The notes under the pieces are model-generated. The model was not told the DNA's origin. It made no database searches and worked only from the letters and a program-made list of their open reading frames with translations. DNA of 64,000 bases. It comes from Gammaproteobacteria bacterium. GTDB taxonomy: Bacteria > Pseudomonadota > Gammaproteobacteria > Pseudomonadales > Azotimanducaceae. The stretch is taken from contig VXNM01000009.1 of assembly GCA_009840545.1 (NCBI GenBank), positions 2,559-66,558 of the forward strand, written 5' to 3'. Shown here one piece after another: positions 1 to 8,469 of this stretch. Position 1 is the stretch's first letter. Each line of letters starts with the position of its first letter. Position numbers and translations under genes: made by a program.

Positions 1-45
1 GATGTCAACATCACCGTCACCGAAATAGATACCAATACACTATGA
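1..45 (+). CDS. 3' end of a gene entering from the left (partial)
   Basis: Frame 1 is open from the first base and ends with TGA at 43-45. It encodes only the tail DVNITVTEIDTNTL. The alternating beta-strand pattern (VNITVTEID) resembles the last strand of cadherin-like or other repeat domains of large surface proteins, but 14 residues are too few to assign a family. The truncation is caused by the window edge. Confidence 0.4.
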   Translation, partial: DVNITVTEIDTNTL

Positions 46-463
46 AAGCTTTGGGAATTACTGCTTTAAACAAGCGAACCCATTAAATTGGGCGAGAGCA
101 GTGTACCCAGCGCAGATTGGCATGAGCGAGAGAGTGAGAGTCCACTGTGTACTGCGCAGTTTTGGCTAGTATCGGTCAGAGACGCAGCTGAAACACTATC
201 CTTCTTCCCGATCAAGACAGAAACAGCAGGACAGTCCGTTTCAGTCTCGAAGATAGGATACCTGTTTACTTTAATGCAATAATTCCATAGTGGATCAAAC
301 CTGCAACTGCTCGTCCGCTCACATCACAATAGGCAGCTCCCTAGCCTACTGCAAATGAGCACGCATTGCATACAATTCCCGGTCGAATACCCAAATCGCA
401 ACGAGCGTCTAGCGACCTACATCTACAGAAATTCAATGCACGATTGCGAATCCAGGTTAGCTG
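46..463. other. Intergenic region, no gene recognised
   Basis: Short open frames here have no recognisable motif or plausible ribosome binding site. Nothing could be assigned between the tail of the left-edge gene and the dioxygenase pseudogene. Confidence 0.5.
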
Positions 464-1534
464 ATGGAACCTACGCGCATCAACACACCTAAAACGACTC
501 TTGAGTCTCAATTTGCGAAATCTGTCGGCAAGCTGCAAGCACTCTAAATTGATCAAGCTAGAGAATTCGTGGAAAACGGCTATGTCGTTGTCAAATCCGC
601 GTTTCCTAAAGAGATCGCCGAGCAAATATGCAAATACGCGTGGAGTGAACTTGGCGAAAACCATGTATTTCAATGGGTGACCGCTCGACTTGCCGTTCCC
701 ATCCCCACGGGTACATTCGCACAAATGGGCAGAACCTGCATATCAATCTTGCCGAGAATGCAAAAAGAGCATTGAGCGTACAAGCCGATGTCGCAGGAGG
801 AATAAACAGATTGCCCCAAGATGGTAAACACCTAGCGTTCACAGGGGGCGTTATCACGAATTTTGGTGTTGAAGACCATGGCGAGTGGCGACCGCCCGGA
901 CGACATCAAGGCGACTGGCACAAAGATGGCTGGCACTTTCGCCACTTTCTCGATTCGCCCGAACAGGGCTTGCTGACCGTACCCATCTATACACAGGTAT
1001 TGAAAGAAAGTGGCGGGACCTTTCTCGCCAGAGACTCCATAGCTCCCGTTGCTAGGCTCCTAGCCAAGTATCCAACAGGTTTCCACGCAGACAGCGTTCA
1101 AGGTGCAGGCTACCTCATCCATACCTGATCGACCAGTGCTCCGACTTTGTCGAACTGACGGGGGAGCCCGGCGGCTTGGCCATCCTGCATCCGTTCATCC
1201 TGCACCGTAGAAGCATCAATCCCACGGATCGACCGAGATTCATTGCGAATCTTGCTACTGTGCTAAAGGAACCTATGGTTTTTAGTCGTGGACCAAACGA
1301 CCACTATTCGCTTGTTGAGCTTGCAGTTCTCCGAGCGCTAAGCAAGTCTAGCCTTGGTTACGGTCCTGCGAATCCCCGTGAAGCCTTCGTGCCACTTCCG
1401 TTTCGCAACGAGGAGGAGAAAAGCTGCGGCACAAGCAATTGACAATCGAAATGAAGCAAATGGCTGCCGAGGGTATCTTGACTCCCGAATGGGGAACCCG
1501 CTATGGCTACATGTCAAACGCACTAGGAAACTAG
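464..1534 (+). pseudogene. Phytanoyl-CoA dioxygenase (PhyH)-family protein, multiply disrupted
   Basis: Fragments in three frames together spell one Fe(II)/2-oxoglutarate dioxygenase. An ATG at 464 opens a frame that hits an in-frame TAA at 545-547. The same frame then continues as FVENGYVVVKSAFPKEIAEQ, the usual PhyH N-terminus. A frameshift near 655-675 moves to the frame carrying the iron-binding HxD motif (GDWHKDGWHF, about 919-948). A second shift at about 1110-1130 leads to the distal histidine segment LHPFILHRRSINP (from about 1182). A third near 1415-1425 leads to the C-terminus ending in MSNALGN at a TAG at 1532-1534. With one stop and three shifts it cannot make a full enzyme. It is distinct from the intact PhyH gene at 37455-38330. 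Confidence 0.85.
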
Positions 1535-1927
1535 GTGGAACTAGATACAAGACTCGCATTCTTGCGGCTTAGACATTAGGGACTGTGTAAATCGAATGTT
1601 GAATATCACCTAGTGGTCATGACCTAGCATTGAAGAGAATTGGCTATCGGCAGTGATGCCGAATACGAACGCTCTTTGGCAAAACAGGTTTTGCTAAGCG
1701 GGTCCCTTCTCTGCAGTTTCAATTATGGCTCTTCTCCTCCATCTGTGCGATTTGCTCGAGATCGCTTCGCTCCAAGGGCTCTGAGCAGTTTGCTGTTGAC
1801 TGTTAGGAAGTTTTGGTCAATCTTCAATGTGTGAAAGATTGGATTCGAGTGCCAACCAAGAGAACTGTTGTCCTGCGAATTCTCTATTCTGCGTTAGTCA
1901 AAGAAAATATTGAAACGATAGCTAGCA
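1535..1927. other. Intergenic region, no gene recognised
   Basis: No convincing coding frame. It contains a 10-bp perfect palindrome (GGTCATGACC, 1615-1624) of unknown meaning. The right part is AT-rich and leads into the operator-like repeats before the Fic gene. Confidence 0.5.
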
Positions 1928-2020
1928 TGCGGAGAATAGCTATGTTTTCTCCGCAATTTCTGCAGAGATAGTTCGTTGTTGCGGAGAAAACGTCTATAAT
2001 ATACGCATAATTTACGGAGA
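1928..2020 (+). promoter_or_regulatory. Promoter with repeated GCGGAGAA operator-like elements upstream of fic
   Basis: A 9-bp perfect inverted repeat TGCGGAGAA (1928-1936) / TTCTCCGCA (1947-1955) is separated by 10 bp. The half site recurs as a direct copy at 1980-1988 and, degenerately, as ACGGAGA at 2014-2020. Between the last two copies lies a consensus -10 box TATAAT at 1995-2000, with a weak -35 (TTCGTT, 1972-1977) 17 bp upstream. The last element also serves as the ribosome binding site, 6 bp before the ATG. The downstream Fic protein has a C-terminal winged-helix domain, so autorepression through these repeats is a reasonable inference. Confidence 0.6.
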
Positions 2021-2026
2021 TTATAG

Positions 2027-3139
2027 ATGCCGTACTTGTGGGAACAAAAAGAATGGCCGAGAATGACATGGAATGAAGAACTTCTGACCACTCCTCTTGC
2101 TATTACTACCCATGAACAAGGACGTATGCAGGGCCAAATGGAAGCATTGGGGTTTGACTTCAAGAATGAAGCTCGGCTAATCACTCTCACGGAAGACGTA
2201 GTCAATTCGAGCGATATCGAAGGTGAACACCTTGACCCCAATCAGGTCCGCTCGTCCATAGCTCGCCGGCTTGGTATGGATATTGCGGGACTCGTAGAAG
2301 CTGATAGACAAGTAGAAGGCATTGTAGAAATGACGCTTGACGCCACTACCAACTTCGATGCAAAGTTAGATGAAGAAAGGTTATTCGCTTGGCACTCCTC
2401 TCTCTTTCCAACCGGTAGATCGGGGATGGTGCGAATCAATGTGGGATCTTGGCGCGATGATCGCAACCAGCCAATGCAAGTGGTCTCTGGTCCGATGGGC
2501 CGTGAAAGAGTTCACTTTCAAGCGCCTCCCGCAAATCGCGTTGAGGCGGAAATGGCAAACTTTCTGCATTGGTTTGAAAGTCCCAGCGAGGTACATCCAT
2601 TGTTCATCGCAGGACTAGCACACCTATGGTTCTTGACAATTCATCCGTTTGAAGATGGAAACGGACGCATTGCACGTGCCATTGCGGATATGGCGCTTGC
2701 GAGATCGGAAAAATCGATACACCGTTGCTACAGTATGTCTTCCCAAATCCGTCGAGAACGAAGGGATTACTATCAGATCCTAGAGTGGACACAAAAAGGA
2801 CCAATGGATGTCACCCAATGGATGGAGTGGTTCCTTGGGTGTCTACTCCGATCTATCAAGTTGAGTCAAAAAAATCTTGACATCATCCTTACAAAGGCTG
2901 AGTTTTGGTCGCGGTTTGCAACAGTACCCTTGAATCATCGCCAAATAAAGGTAATGAACAAGCTTCTCGACGGTTTTGAAGGAAAGCTCACGAGTTCAAA
3001 ATGGGCGAGAATAGCCAAATGCTCTCAGGACACGGCTACACGGGACATAAACGATCTAATAGATCGTGGCGGCTTGTGTAAAGATCCCGCTGGTGGCCGC
3101 AGCACAAGCTATTCCCCAGCAATCACGAAAACAAAGTAA
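2027..3139 (+). CDS. Fic family protein (probable AMP transferase) with C-terminal winged helix
   Basis: 370 aa. It carries the canonical Fic motif HPFEDGNGRIAR at residues 206-217. This motif binds the nucleotide alpha/beta phosphates, and its His is the catalytic base for transferring AMP to a target hydroxyl. The N-terminal WxxxxWPRMTWN stretch fits the DUF4172-type leader. SSDIEG at residues 61-66 matches the (S/T)xxxE(G/N) inhibitory helix, placed N-terminally as in class II Fic proteins. The last about 85 residues form a winged helix (TSSKWARIAKCS...TATRDINDLIDRGG), suggesting DNA binding. The start ATG has a good GGAGA Shine-Dalgarno. No antitoxin-like gene lies beside it, consistent with intramolecular inhibition. 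Confidence 0.9.
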   Translation: MPYLWEQKEWPRMTWNEELLTTPLAITTHEQGRMQGQMEALGFDFKNEARLITLTEDVVNSSDIEGEHLDPNQVRSSIARRLGMDIAGLVEADRQVEGIVEMTLDATTNFDAKLDEERLFAWHSSLFPTGRSGMVRINVGSWRDDRNQPMQVVSGPMGRERVHFQAPPANRVEAEMANFLHWFESPSEVHPLFIAGLAHLWFLTIHPFEDGNGRIARAIADMALARSEKSIHRCYSMSSQIRRERRDYYQILEWTQKGPMDVTQWMEWFLGCLLRSIKLSQKNLDIILTKAEFWSRFATVPLNHRQIKVMNKLLDGFEGKLTSSKWARIAKCSQDTATRDINDLIDRGGLCKDPAGGRSTSYSPAITKTK

Positions 3140-3252
3140 CCGAAGTACAGACGAATCCGATCCTCAAGGCGTATCTTCAGTTCGGTCTTAGCAAGGATTT
3201 TTAGCTCGGTCTACATCGCGAGAACTTCCCCGCGAATGGAAGAAAGATTTAC

Positions 3253-3955
3253 GTGTCCCGACTAGCCAACATTCTCATGTCGTTTCTTCTAGGCTTGCTT
3301 GGGACAGCCATCGTACTTGCTTAGGAGTTGTTGGCGTACCAACACTTGAGCAGCGATAAGACACCCGAGAGCCACGTCAGTCGGGGTTCCGCCGAAATTT
3401 AGCAATCAGATTTCTTAGAAAATACCAACCGTGCAAGGTAGAGAGTGCTTCAGAACAGACACTTGAAGATCTCGACCAAATCAGGAGCGATTACACACGC
3501 AGAGTCGCTCTGCGATCTATGTTGGCGACAACAGACGAACTCCGCGTTCTAGAACTGATCGATCAATCTAAGGAGCTTTTCACTAAAGGTGGCCGCCTGT
3601 TCATGTAGGGTCAAGTTCTCCGTCGTTACGCAGCTCTTGATCCCAAAAAAGCGCTAGCCCAAGCATCCGAAGTTCCTCAGATTGAACGCGACCATCTTGT
3701 TAGCGCAGTGTTTCATGAATGGGTTGTGACAGACCCAAAAGCTGCTATCCAACAAGCGAAGAAACTAGACCATCTCGATCAGAGAATTGCCTTGGAAGCG
3801 ATACTTCAGTTCAAGGAGGACTTGGACTACGATCAGTTTGCTGATATTTCTCAAGAAGTGGGGCACACAGATATTGGCGACAAATTCCGGAAGCGGTTTG
3901 CGATTGGAAAGTCGATCGGCGAGCAGGATGCGAAGTGGCTGGATGCCTTTTTAAA
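3253..3955 (+). pseudogene. Degraded first copy of the membrane-anchored helical-repeat protein family
   Basis: A GTG at 3253 starts a signal-anchor-like segment (SFLLGLLGTAIVLA). This is followed by in-frame TAG stops at 3322 and 3400, a frameshift around 3430, and another in-frame TAG at 3606-3608. From about 3440 the frame spells LEDLDQIRSDYTRRVALRSM and then HEWVVTDPKAAIQQAKKLDH. It lines up with YQEWAMGDLKQAVEHAKTL and YEEWSRSDLEAAVTFAQKL in the next two genes, so this is the first member of a tandem paralogue array. The homology ends at about residue KWLDAFL, where IS3-derived sequence begins. It is dead by several independent lesions. Confidence 0.8.
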
Positions 3956-4208
3956 AAAGTCCACTTCCTTGCGCAATCGGCGAAGCTCGCCTTCCACGGA
4001 CTTCGCTCGGATTTGTCACCTTCCTCGAATTCCCTGGCCCAGCGCTCACTTCGGAAACGCTTCCGTGGGTACTCCTCGGCAAGGCGACCGCCTTGCGCTT
4101 GAACTCGTCGCTGAAACGTCTCCGCTTGCGCTTCCTCGGGGAATGTATCATCTCAGTCATAAGCCTGTCGCTCCTTGTCAATTATGCTTATGAACTGTCC
4201 CCCTAACA
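3951..4208 (-). mobile_element. IS3-family element relic: left end and decayed orfA
   Basis: Read on the minus strand, a probable left tip TGTTAGGGGGACAGTTCA (4208 downward) is followed by a decayed orfA. It has the helix-turn-helix start KRRRFSDEFKRKAVAL, then SVSEV, then after frame changes RWAREFEEGD and finally ELRRLRKEVDFLK. These are the hallmark segments of IS3-family OrfA. At least two frameshifts break it. It stops at the A/T run near 3951-3962, where IS3 elements normally frameshift into orfB, so orfB and the right end are missing. The fragment lies exactly between the truncated first paralogue and the second one. The identity of the tip is inferred from similarity to typical IS3 ends, not from a matching second end. 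Confidence 0.75.
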
Positions 4209-6193
4209 GTACGCAAACCCCCACCAAATCTATAAGCGCCAAACCATTCCTAGCAGGCTTGCTTAGCGGCGTTGCAGCCGTTGGATTAGTCGCACTACTG
4301 ATTGTGCTTGTTTCTTCTTTAGGATCACCGCAAGTCGCCCAGCATTCGGATCAGTCTGCTACACGAGATGCATTCGGAGCTGATAGTGAGATAGACCCGA
4401 GTCAATTGATCATCGCGAACAACGTGGCTGAGAACCTAGCACACATTGCCGGATTAGGCACGTATTTTGAGCAAGAGTTGGAATTGCGTAGAGTCACGGG
4501 AGAAGCTGACTGGAAAACGCTGCTAGAGTACTTGTCACAGTCTACGGAACTCGAAAGCAAGAGATTTCGACACTTCGTTCAAGAAGTCGTTGTACAGTGT
4601 CTTGCAAATGTCAATCCGACCGAGGCAATGGAACGAATCTATGATGTTGCGCCACGACCGCCCGTGCCTGACCCCAACTGGGACGCGAGAACCCTGGCAT
4701 CTTGGCGTCAGATCTACTTGGTTCCCGGTCGTGCTGAAGAACTGATTCGAATTGTCTATCAAGAATGGGCGATGGGTGATTTGAAACAGGCCGTCGAACA
4801 CGCAAAGACGCTTGGTGAGCTTCAAATACAAGCAGCCTTGAACGGAATTGTGGATTCTCGCGATGATTTAGCGAGGGATGAACTACTTGAGATCGCAAGA
4901 CAGCTCAATATCGAGAATAGCGGCAGCGATTTCATTGCAGCCGTGGTGGCAAAGGAAACTATTGCAGACCCTGATGCTGCATGGCAAACGTTTCTAGAGA
5001 GCAATCGAGAAAGTCTCGCCGTTCGAGTTCGAGGCGAAGGCCAGACACGATTGCTGGAATCCATAGCTCGAGAGTTGCTGGACAAACACGGGATCGACGT
5101 CATTTACACAATTGACCAACAACTTCCAGAAGACGATAGGGCACGAAGTGGGATACTGATCCGATTTATTATCCAAGCCTTGAGTTTCGATCCGGAAGGA
5201 GCAATCCAGATTGCAACTTCCCTCAAGCCCGATCAGTTTGGGACTATCTATGGCACGCCAATGTTGCATTGGGCACGCTCAGATCCATTTGCTGCGTTAG
5301 ACGTGGCATTAGTACAACAAGACGATGCAATACGAGACGACCTTCTCAGGGGGGTACACCTCTCATCGCGAACATGGGAAGACCCCCAATCTCTCATCGA
5401 ACACATCGCTGCCTATCCCAAAGAGCGTACTGCAAGCACATTCAACCGAGCATTATCAACATTGGCAAGACAGTCCCCTGAGATTGCCGCGACGCACATA
5501 TCCGATGTTCTGGAACATAGGGAAAAACTCAGAATAGCGTCAGAAATCGTCCGAGAATGGGCTTCACGAGATGTCGTCTCTGCTTTAGCGTGGGTGAGCG
5601 AGAGTCAAGACATACAAGAGTTGAAAAATCCGCTGCTGAATGTAGTCTTGACCGAGTTGGTCTATACAGACCCCCAACTCGCATTGCAGACTGCACTTGA
5701 GCAACCGATCGGAGAAAACAATGTTGGATTGGAGTCACAGGTCATTCAAGCAATAGCTAACTTCGACCTTGAAAGTGCAGTGGCCTTGCTAACTCGATCA
5801 CGTAATGAGCAAACCAAGTTCGACACTGCTCTAGGACTCAGTGCCGTCATGTTAGAGAGTGCTGATTCCGATGGAATCTTCGAGGTGAGTGATCAGCTAT
5901 CTGCACCTCGTCGTGCCGCCTTTTTCGAGTCGTTGCTCTCAACGTGGACGTACCATGACCCATACGGACTGTATGAAAACATCAATCGCTTGGATTCAAA
6001 TGAACTTAGGTCCCATGCGGCCCTTTCGCTCCTCAGGGAATCTAACTTGGGCAGAGGGATCTTTTCTTTGTCCGACGAGCAACACGATGAAGTCACATCC
6101 TACCTGACAGAGAGTCAACTGACATCGCTCGACGAAATACTGGATGAATCTGCGCGTCGCTACCAAAATGTCCGACGTACGGGGTTCCGTTAG
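4190..6193 (+). CDS. Membrane-anchored helical-repeat protein, paralogue 2 (function unknown)
   Basis: 667 aa from ATG 4190; in-frame TTG 4175 and ATG 4184 are alternative starts. A single hydrophobic segment at about residues 15-38 (LAGLLSGVAAVGLVALLIVL) anchors it, with the rest probably periplasmic. The body is built of about 35-40-residue helical repeats, each with a 'W/A..DP..A...A' core, for example DPDAAWQTFL, DPEGAIQIATS, DPFAALDVAL, DPQLALQTAL. This suggests a HEAT/TPR-like superhelical scaffold. It is a close relative of the gene at 6198 and of the broken copy upstream. The first six codons (MNCPPN) fall inside the apparent IS3 end, so the native N-terminus may have been replaced. 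I know no function for the family. Confidence 0.8.
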   Translation: MNCPPNSTQTPTKSISAKPFLAGLLSGVAAVGLVALLIVLVSSLGSPQVAQHSDQSATRDAFGADSEIDPSQLIIANNVAENLAHIAGLGTYFEQELELRRVTGEADWKTLLEYLSQSTELESKRFRHFVQEVVVQCLANVNPTEAMERIYDVAPRPPVPDPNWDARTLASWRQIYLVPGRAEELIRIVYQEWAMGDLKQAVEHAKTLGELQIQAALNGIVDSRDDLARDELLEIARQLNIENSGSDFIAAVVAKETIADPDAAWQTFLESNRESLAVRVRGEGQTRLLESIARELLDKHGIDVIYTIDQQLPEDDRARSGILIRFIIQALSFDPEGAIQIATSLKPDQFGTIYGTPMLHWARSDPFAALDVALVQQDDAIRDDLLRGVHLSSRTWEDPQSLIEHIAAYPKERTASTFNRALSTLARQSPEIAATHISDVLEHREKLRIASEIVREWASRDVVSALAWVSESQDIQELKNPLLNVVLTELVYTDPQLALQTALEQPIGENNVGLESQVIQAIANFDLESAVALLTRSRNEQTKFDTALGLSAVMLESADSDGIFEVSDQLSAPRRAAFFESLLSTWTYHDPYGLYENINRLDSNELRSHAALSLLRESNLGRGIFSLSDEQHDEVTSYLTESQLTSLDEILDESARRYQNVRRTGFR

Positions 6194-6197
6194 ACAA

Positions 6198-8039
6198 ATG
6201 AGTGAATCGACCCAAAATCTCATGAAGAACAAATCTTTTCTCATTGGTCTTGCTGTTGGATTGGTTTTAGCTACAACAATTGCCGTAGCAAGTTTCTCCT
6301 TGCTTACGACGAACAATTCTCGCCAAGAGTCCGCTTCGGACGATATTGCTACCCAACCTGTCGACACACCAAGTTCAGTTAGGTATGGCGGTGGCGATAC
6401 TTCGAACTCGAACCAAGATGCAGGTGTGGATCTTCACCAACTCGTCGAGTTCAAGAACCGAGCAAACCGTTCCTTGGCACTTTACACCATGCTTGAACCT
6501 ATGGATGCAAGCTCTCTTAAGAGTCTATGGCAAAAATCAAAAAAACTCACGACTCGTTCATTGAAAAACGAAGTAGAAATTGCGATCGTACAGAAACTAG
6601 CAACTCTAGAACCTCGCTATGTCCTGTCCGAAACCGCCAGTCATCCGATAGTTCGATACCACGAGTTCCTTGAAATAGTCTATGAAGAGTGGTCTCGTTC
6701 TGACTTGGAGGCAGCCGTTACGTTTGCTCAGAAACTAGATGGAGCAGCACGTGAGGTTGTACTGCAAAGCATCATGAACTCTCGTGAAGATCTGTCTGCT
6801 GAAGTTCTTCTAGTCATAGCGCGCACCCTTGACTTGGAGCACTTTGCAAAAGGTCGAATCTCAAAACTACTTAGTGAGCAATCTATCACTGATCCCATAC
6901 AGTCGTGGAACACATTTGTAGAGGACCACAAACACTCTTTTTGGCATTTGGATTCAGATCAGCGTACTTGGCTCGGAAATATCACTGATGCGCTGGTTGA
7001 TGAACTCGGACCCGATGCATTTAATCTAGTGGATCAGGCACTCACCGATGATCGCGACAAGACTGTGGCTCTTAGTTCTGTTGCGCGACAGATTGCGAAG
7101 AAAGACCCAAGGCTCGCTTTCGAACTAATGCTGACGCAGCCACCCAGGCGCAACGAGACGGGAGCAATTTGGAACATTGCGCGGACTTGGGCTAGTACTG
7201 ATCCTGAAGCTGTTCTTGACGCCGCAGTGCAAATTAAACGAGGCAGAACGCAAAATGAATTGATTGCTGCAATAGTCGACCAGTGGACTTCCGTTGATCC
7301 AGGGACTCTGCTCGAGAGATTGGATAACCTTCCAGAAAAGTCACGCATTTATGCAGAGAGGCGAGCGTGGAATGCATTCGCTACCAAGTCACCAGCCCAA
7401 GCTTCTAAACTACTCAGTCAAGTTCGTGATGCAGCCACGAAAGAACGCATCGCTGAGTCTATTGCAACAAATTGGGCAAAAAGTGATGTGGAAGCAACTC
7501 TGGCTTGGATCAAATCCAACCAAGAGCTAGACCGTATACAAAGCCGCCTCACATCAATAGCCCTACGGCAATTTGCTGACTTGCACCCCACCAAGGCTAT
7601 TGAATTGGCATTAGCTCAGCCACTGCCTGATTCTGGAATAGGTCCCGTGGCCGATGTACTGGGCATACTCGCCAGACATAGTGTTGACGCATCAATCAAT
7701 GTGCTCAACAAATCACGAAACGATGAGACTAAGCTGGCAGGAATGATATCCATAGGATCAGCTTTGGTGTCCCGCGATTCGGACAGAGCGATGGAGCTGG
7801 CCAAATTAGCTCCCTCTGACGAAGCTCGCGACGAATACTTCCAGACACTAATTCGATATTGGACTTTGATGAAACCGGAGACCATTTACCCACGAATTGA
7901 GCAGTTCCCTACTGAGGAATTGAGGTCGATGGTCGCATCTCTCTTAATTCGTCGCGAGAAAGAGAACTTCTCAGCAGAAGAGTTAGAAACTCTCCAAACT
8001 CACCTCTCCAAAGAAGCACGAGCGAATCTCGAGAAGTAG
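6198..8039 (+). CDS. Membrane-anchored helical-repeat protein, paralogue 3 (function unknown)
   Basis: 613 aa from ATG 6198, which lies 4 nt after the stop of paralogue 2, so the two are cotranscribed and probably coupled. An upstream in-frame start at 6144 would overlap the previous gene and add 18 residues lacking in the relative. N-terminal anchor at residues 13-34 (FLIGLAVGLVLATTIAVASF), then helical repeats: DPIQSWNTFV, DPRLAFELML, DPEAVLDAAV, DPGTLLERLD, DVEATLAWIK, HPTKAIELAL. The repeat register and the motif ALAWV/TLAWIK plus a short linker are shared with paralogue 2. Likely an envelope scaffold or binding protein; no catalytic motif is visible. Confidence 0.8.
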   Translation: MSESTQNLMKNKSFLIGLAVGLVLATTIAVASFSLLTTNNSRQESASDDIATQPVDTPSSVRYGGGDTSNSNQDAGVDLHQLVEFKNRANRSLALYTMLEPMDASSLKSLWQKSKKLTTRSLKNEVEIAIVQKLATLEPRYVLSETASHPIVRYHEFLEIVYEEWSRSDLEAAVTFAQKLDGAAREVVLQSIMNSREDLSAEVLLVIARTLDLEHFAKGRISKLLSEQSITDPIQSWNTFVEDHKHSFWHLDSDQRTWLGNITDALVDELGPDAFNLVDQALTDDRDKTVALSSVARQIAKKDPRLAFELMLTQPPRRNETGAIWNIARTWASTDPEAVLDAAVQIKRGRTQNELIAAIVDQWTSVDPGTLLERLDNLPEKSRIYAERRAWNAFATKSPAQASKLLSQVRDAATKERIAESIATNWAKSDVEATLAWIKSNQELDRIQSRLTSIALRQFADLHPTKAIELALAQPLPDSGIGPVADVLGILARHSVDASINVLNKSRNDETKLAGMISIGSALVSRDSDRAMELAKLAPSDEARDEYFQTLIRYWTLMKPETIYPRIEQFPTEELRSMVASLLIRREKENFSAEELETLQTHLSKEARANLEK

Positions 8040-8469
8040 TGCTCAGGTTCGCGTTTGCGGGACCTTCTCGTTGCGGCGCTTCGGAATTGGAAATTCAAGC
8101 CCAGTGATCGGGCGATTGTCCAACCCATCTGAGATTGCAGTGCGCAGAGCATTAGAGCTGGTCGACAAACCGAACCTCAGCCCGTGTGGATTTTCAGAGA
8201 AAGGTGAGGAATTCTCGAATCGTATAGTTGGGACCATTCGATGTCGTCGAACAGGCCCAGCCGTCTGGTCTCGAGCCGCTCACCCCGAGGCTTTGGATGT
8301 AAGCTCTTGAAACAACAAGGTGGTGTCTAGTGTGTACGTTTATTCATTTCAACAGACTTTGTGCTAGTCCCACCGATGAGTGCATACGTACACAACTGTA
8401 TGAGCGATGCACGCACTAACAACAATCCCACGAATCCGAAATTGCTCCTTAAATAAAATGTAGCTTTGC
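8040..8469. other. Intergenic region, no gene recognised
   Basis: Open frames on both strands (for example 8071-8310 plus and 8043-8237 minus) mirror each other and have no recognisable motif or start signal. The stretch at about 8260-8300 vaguely resembles the T-arm half of a tRNA on the minus strand, but no full cloverleaf can be drawn. It probably contains the promoter of the carboxylase gene. Confidence 0.4.

Noticed and set aside
88-282. A 64-aa frame near the left edge
   Set aside because: No ribosome binding site, no motif and low-complexity-like composition.
1576-1592. GGGACTGTGTAAAT resembling an IS256-type terminal repeat
   Set aside because: No second end or transposase fragment nearby; a match this short can arise by chance.
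1615-1624. 10-bp palindrome GGTCATGACC
   Set aside because: Isolated, not near a gene start and not repeated; no function can be argued.
1640-1834. A 64-aa frame upstream of fic
   Set aside because: No recognised motif, non-ATG start and no ribosome binding site.
3708-4193. A 161-aa frame running from the dead paralogue into the IS relic
   Set aside because: Its second half is the antisense of IS3 orfA; the frame is a chimera, not a real gene.
8250-8310. Possible tRNA T-arm on the minus strand (GGCTCGAGACC)
   Set aside because: No matching acceptor, D- or anticodon arm can be drawn around it.
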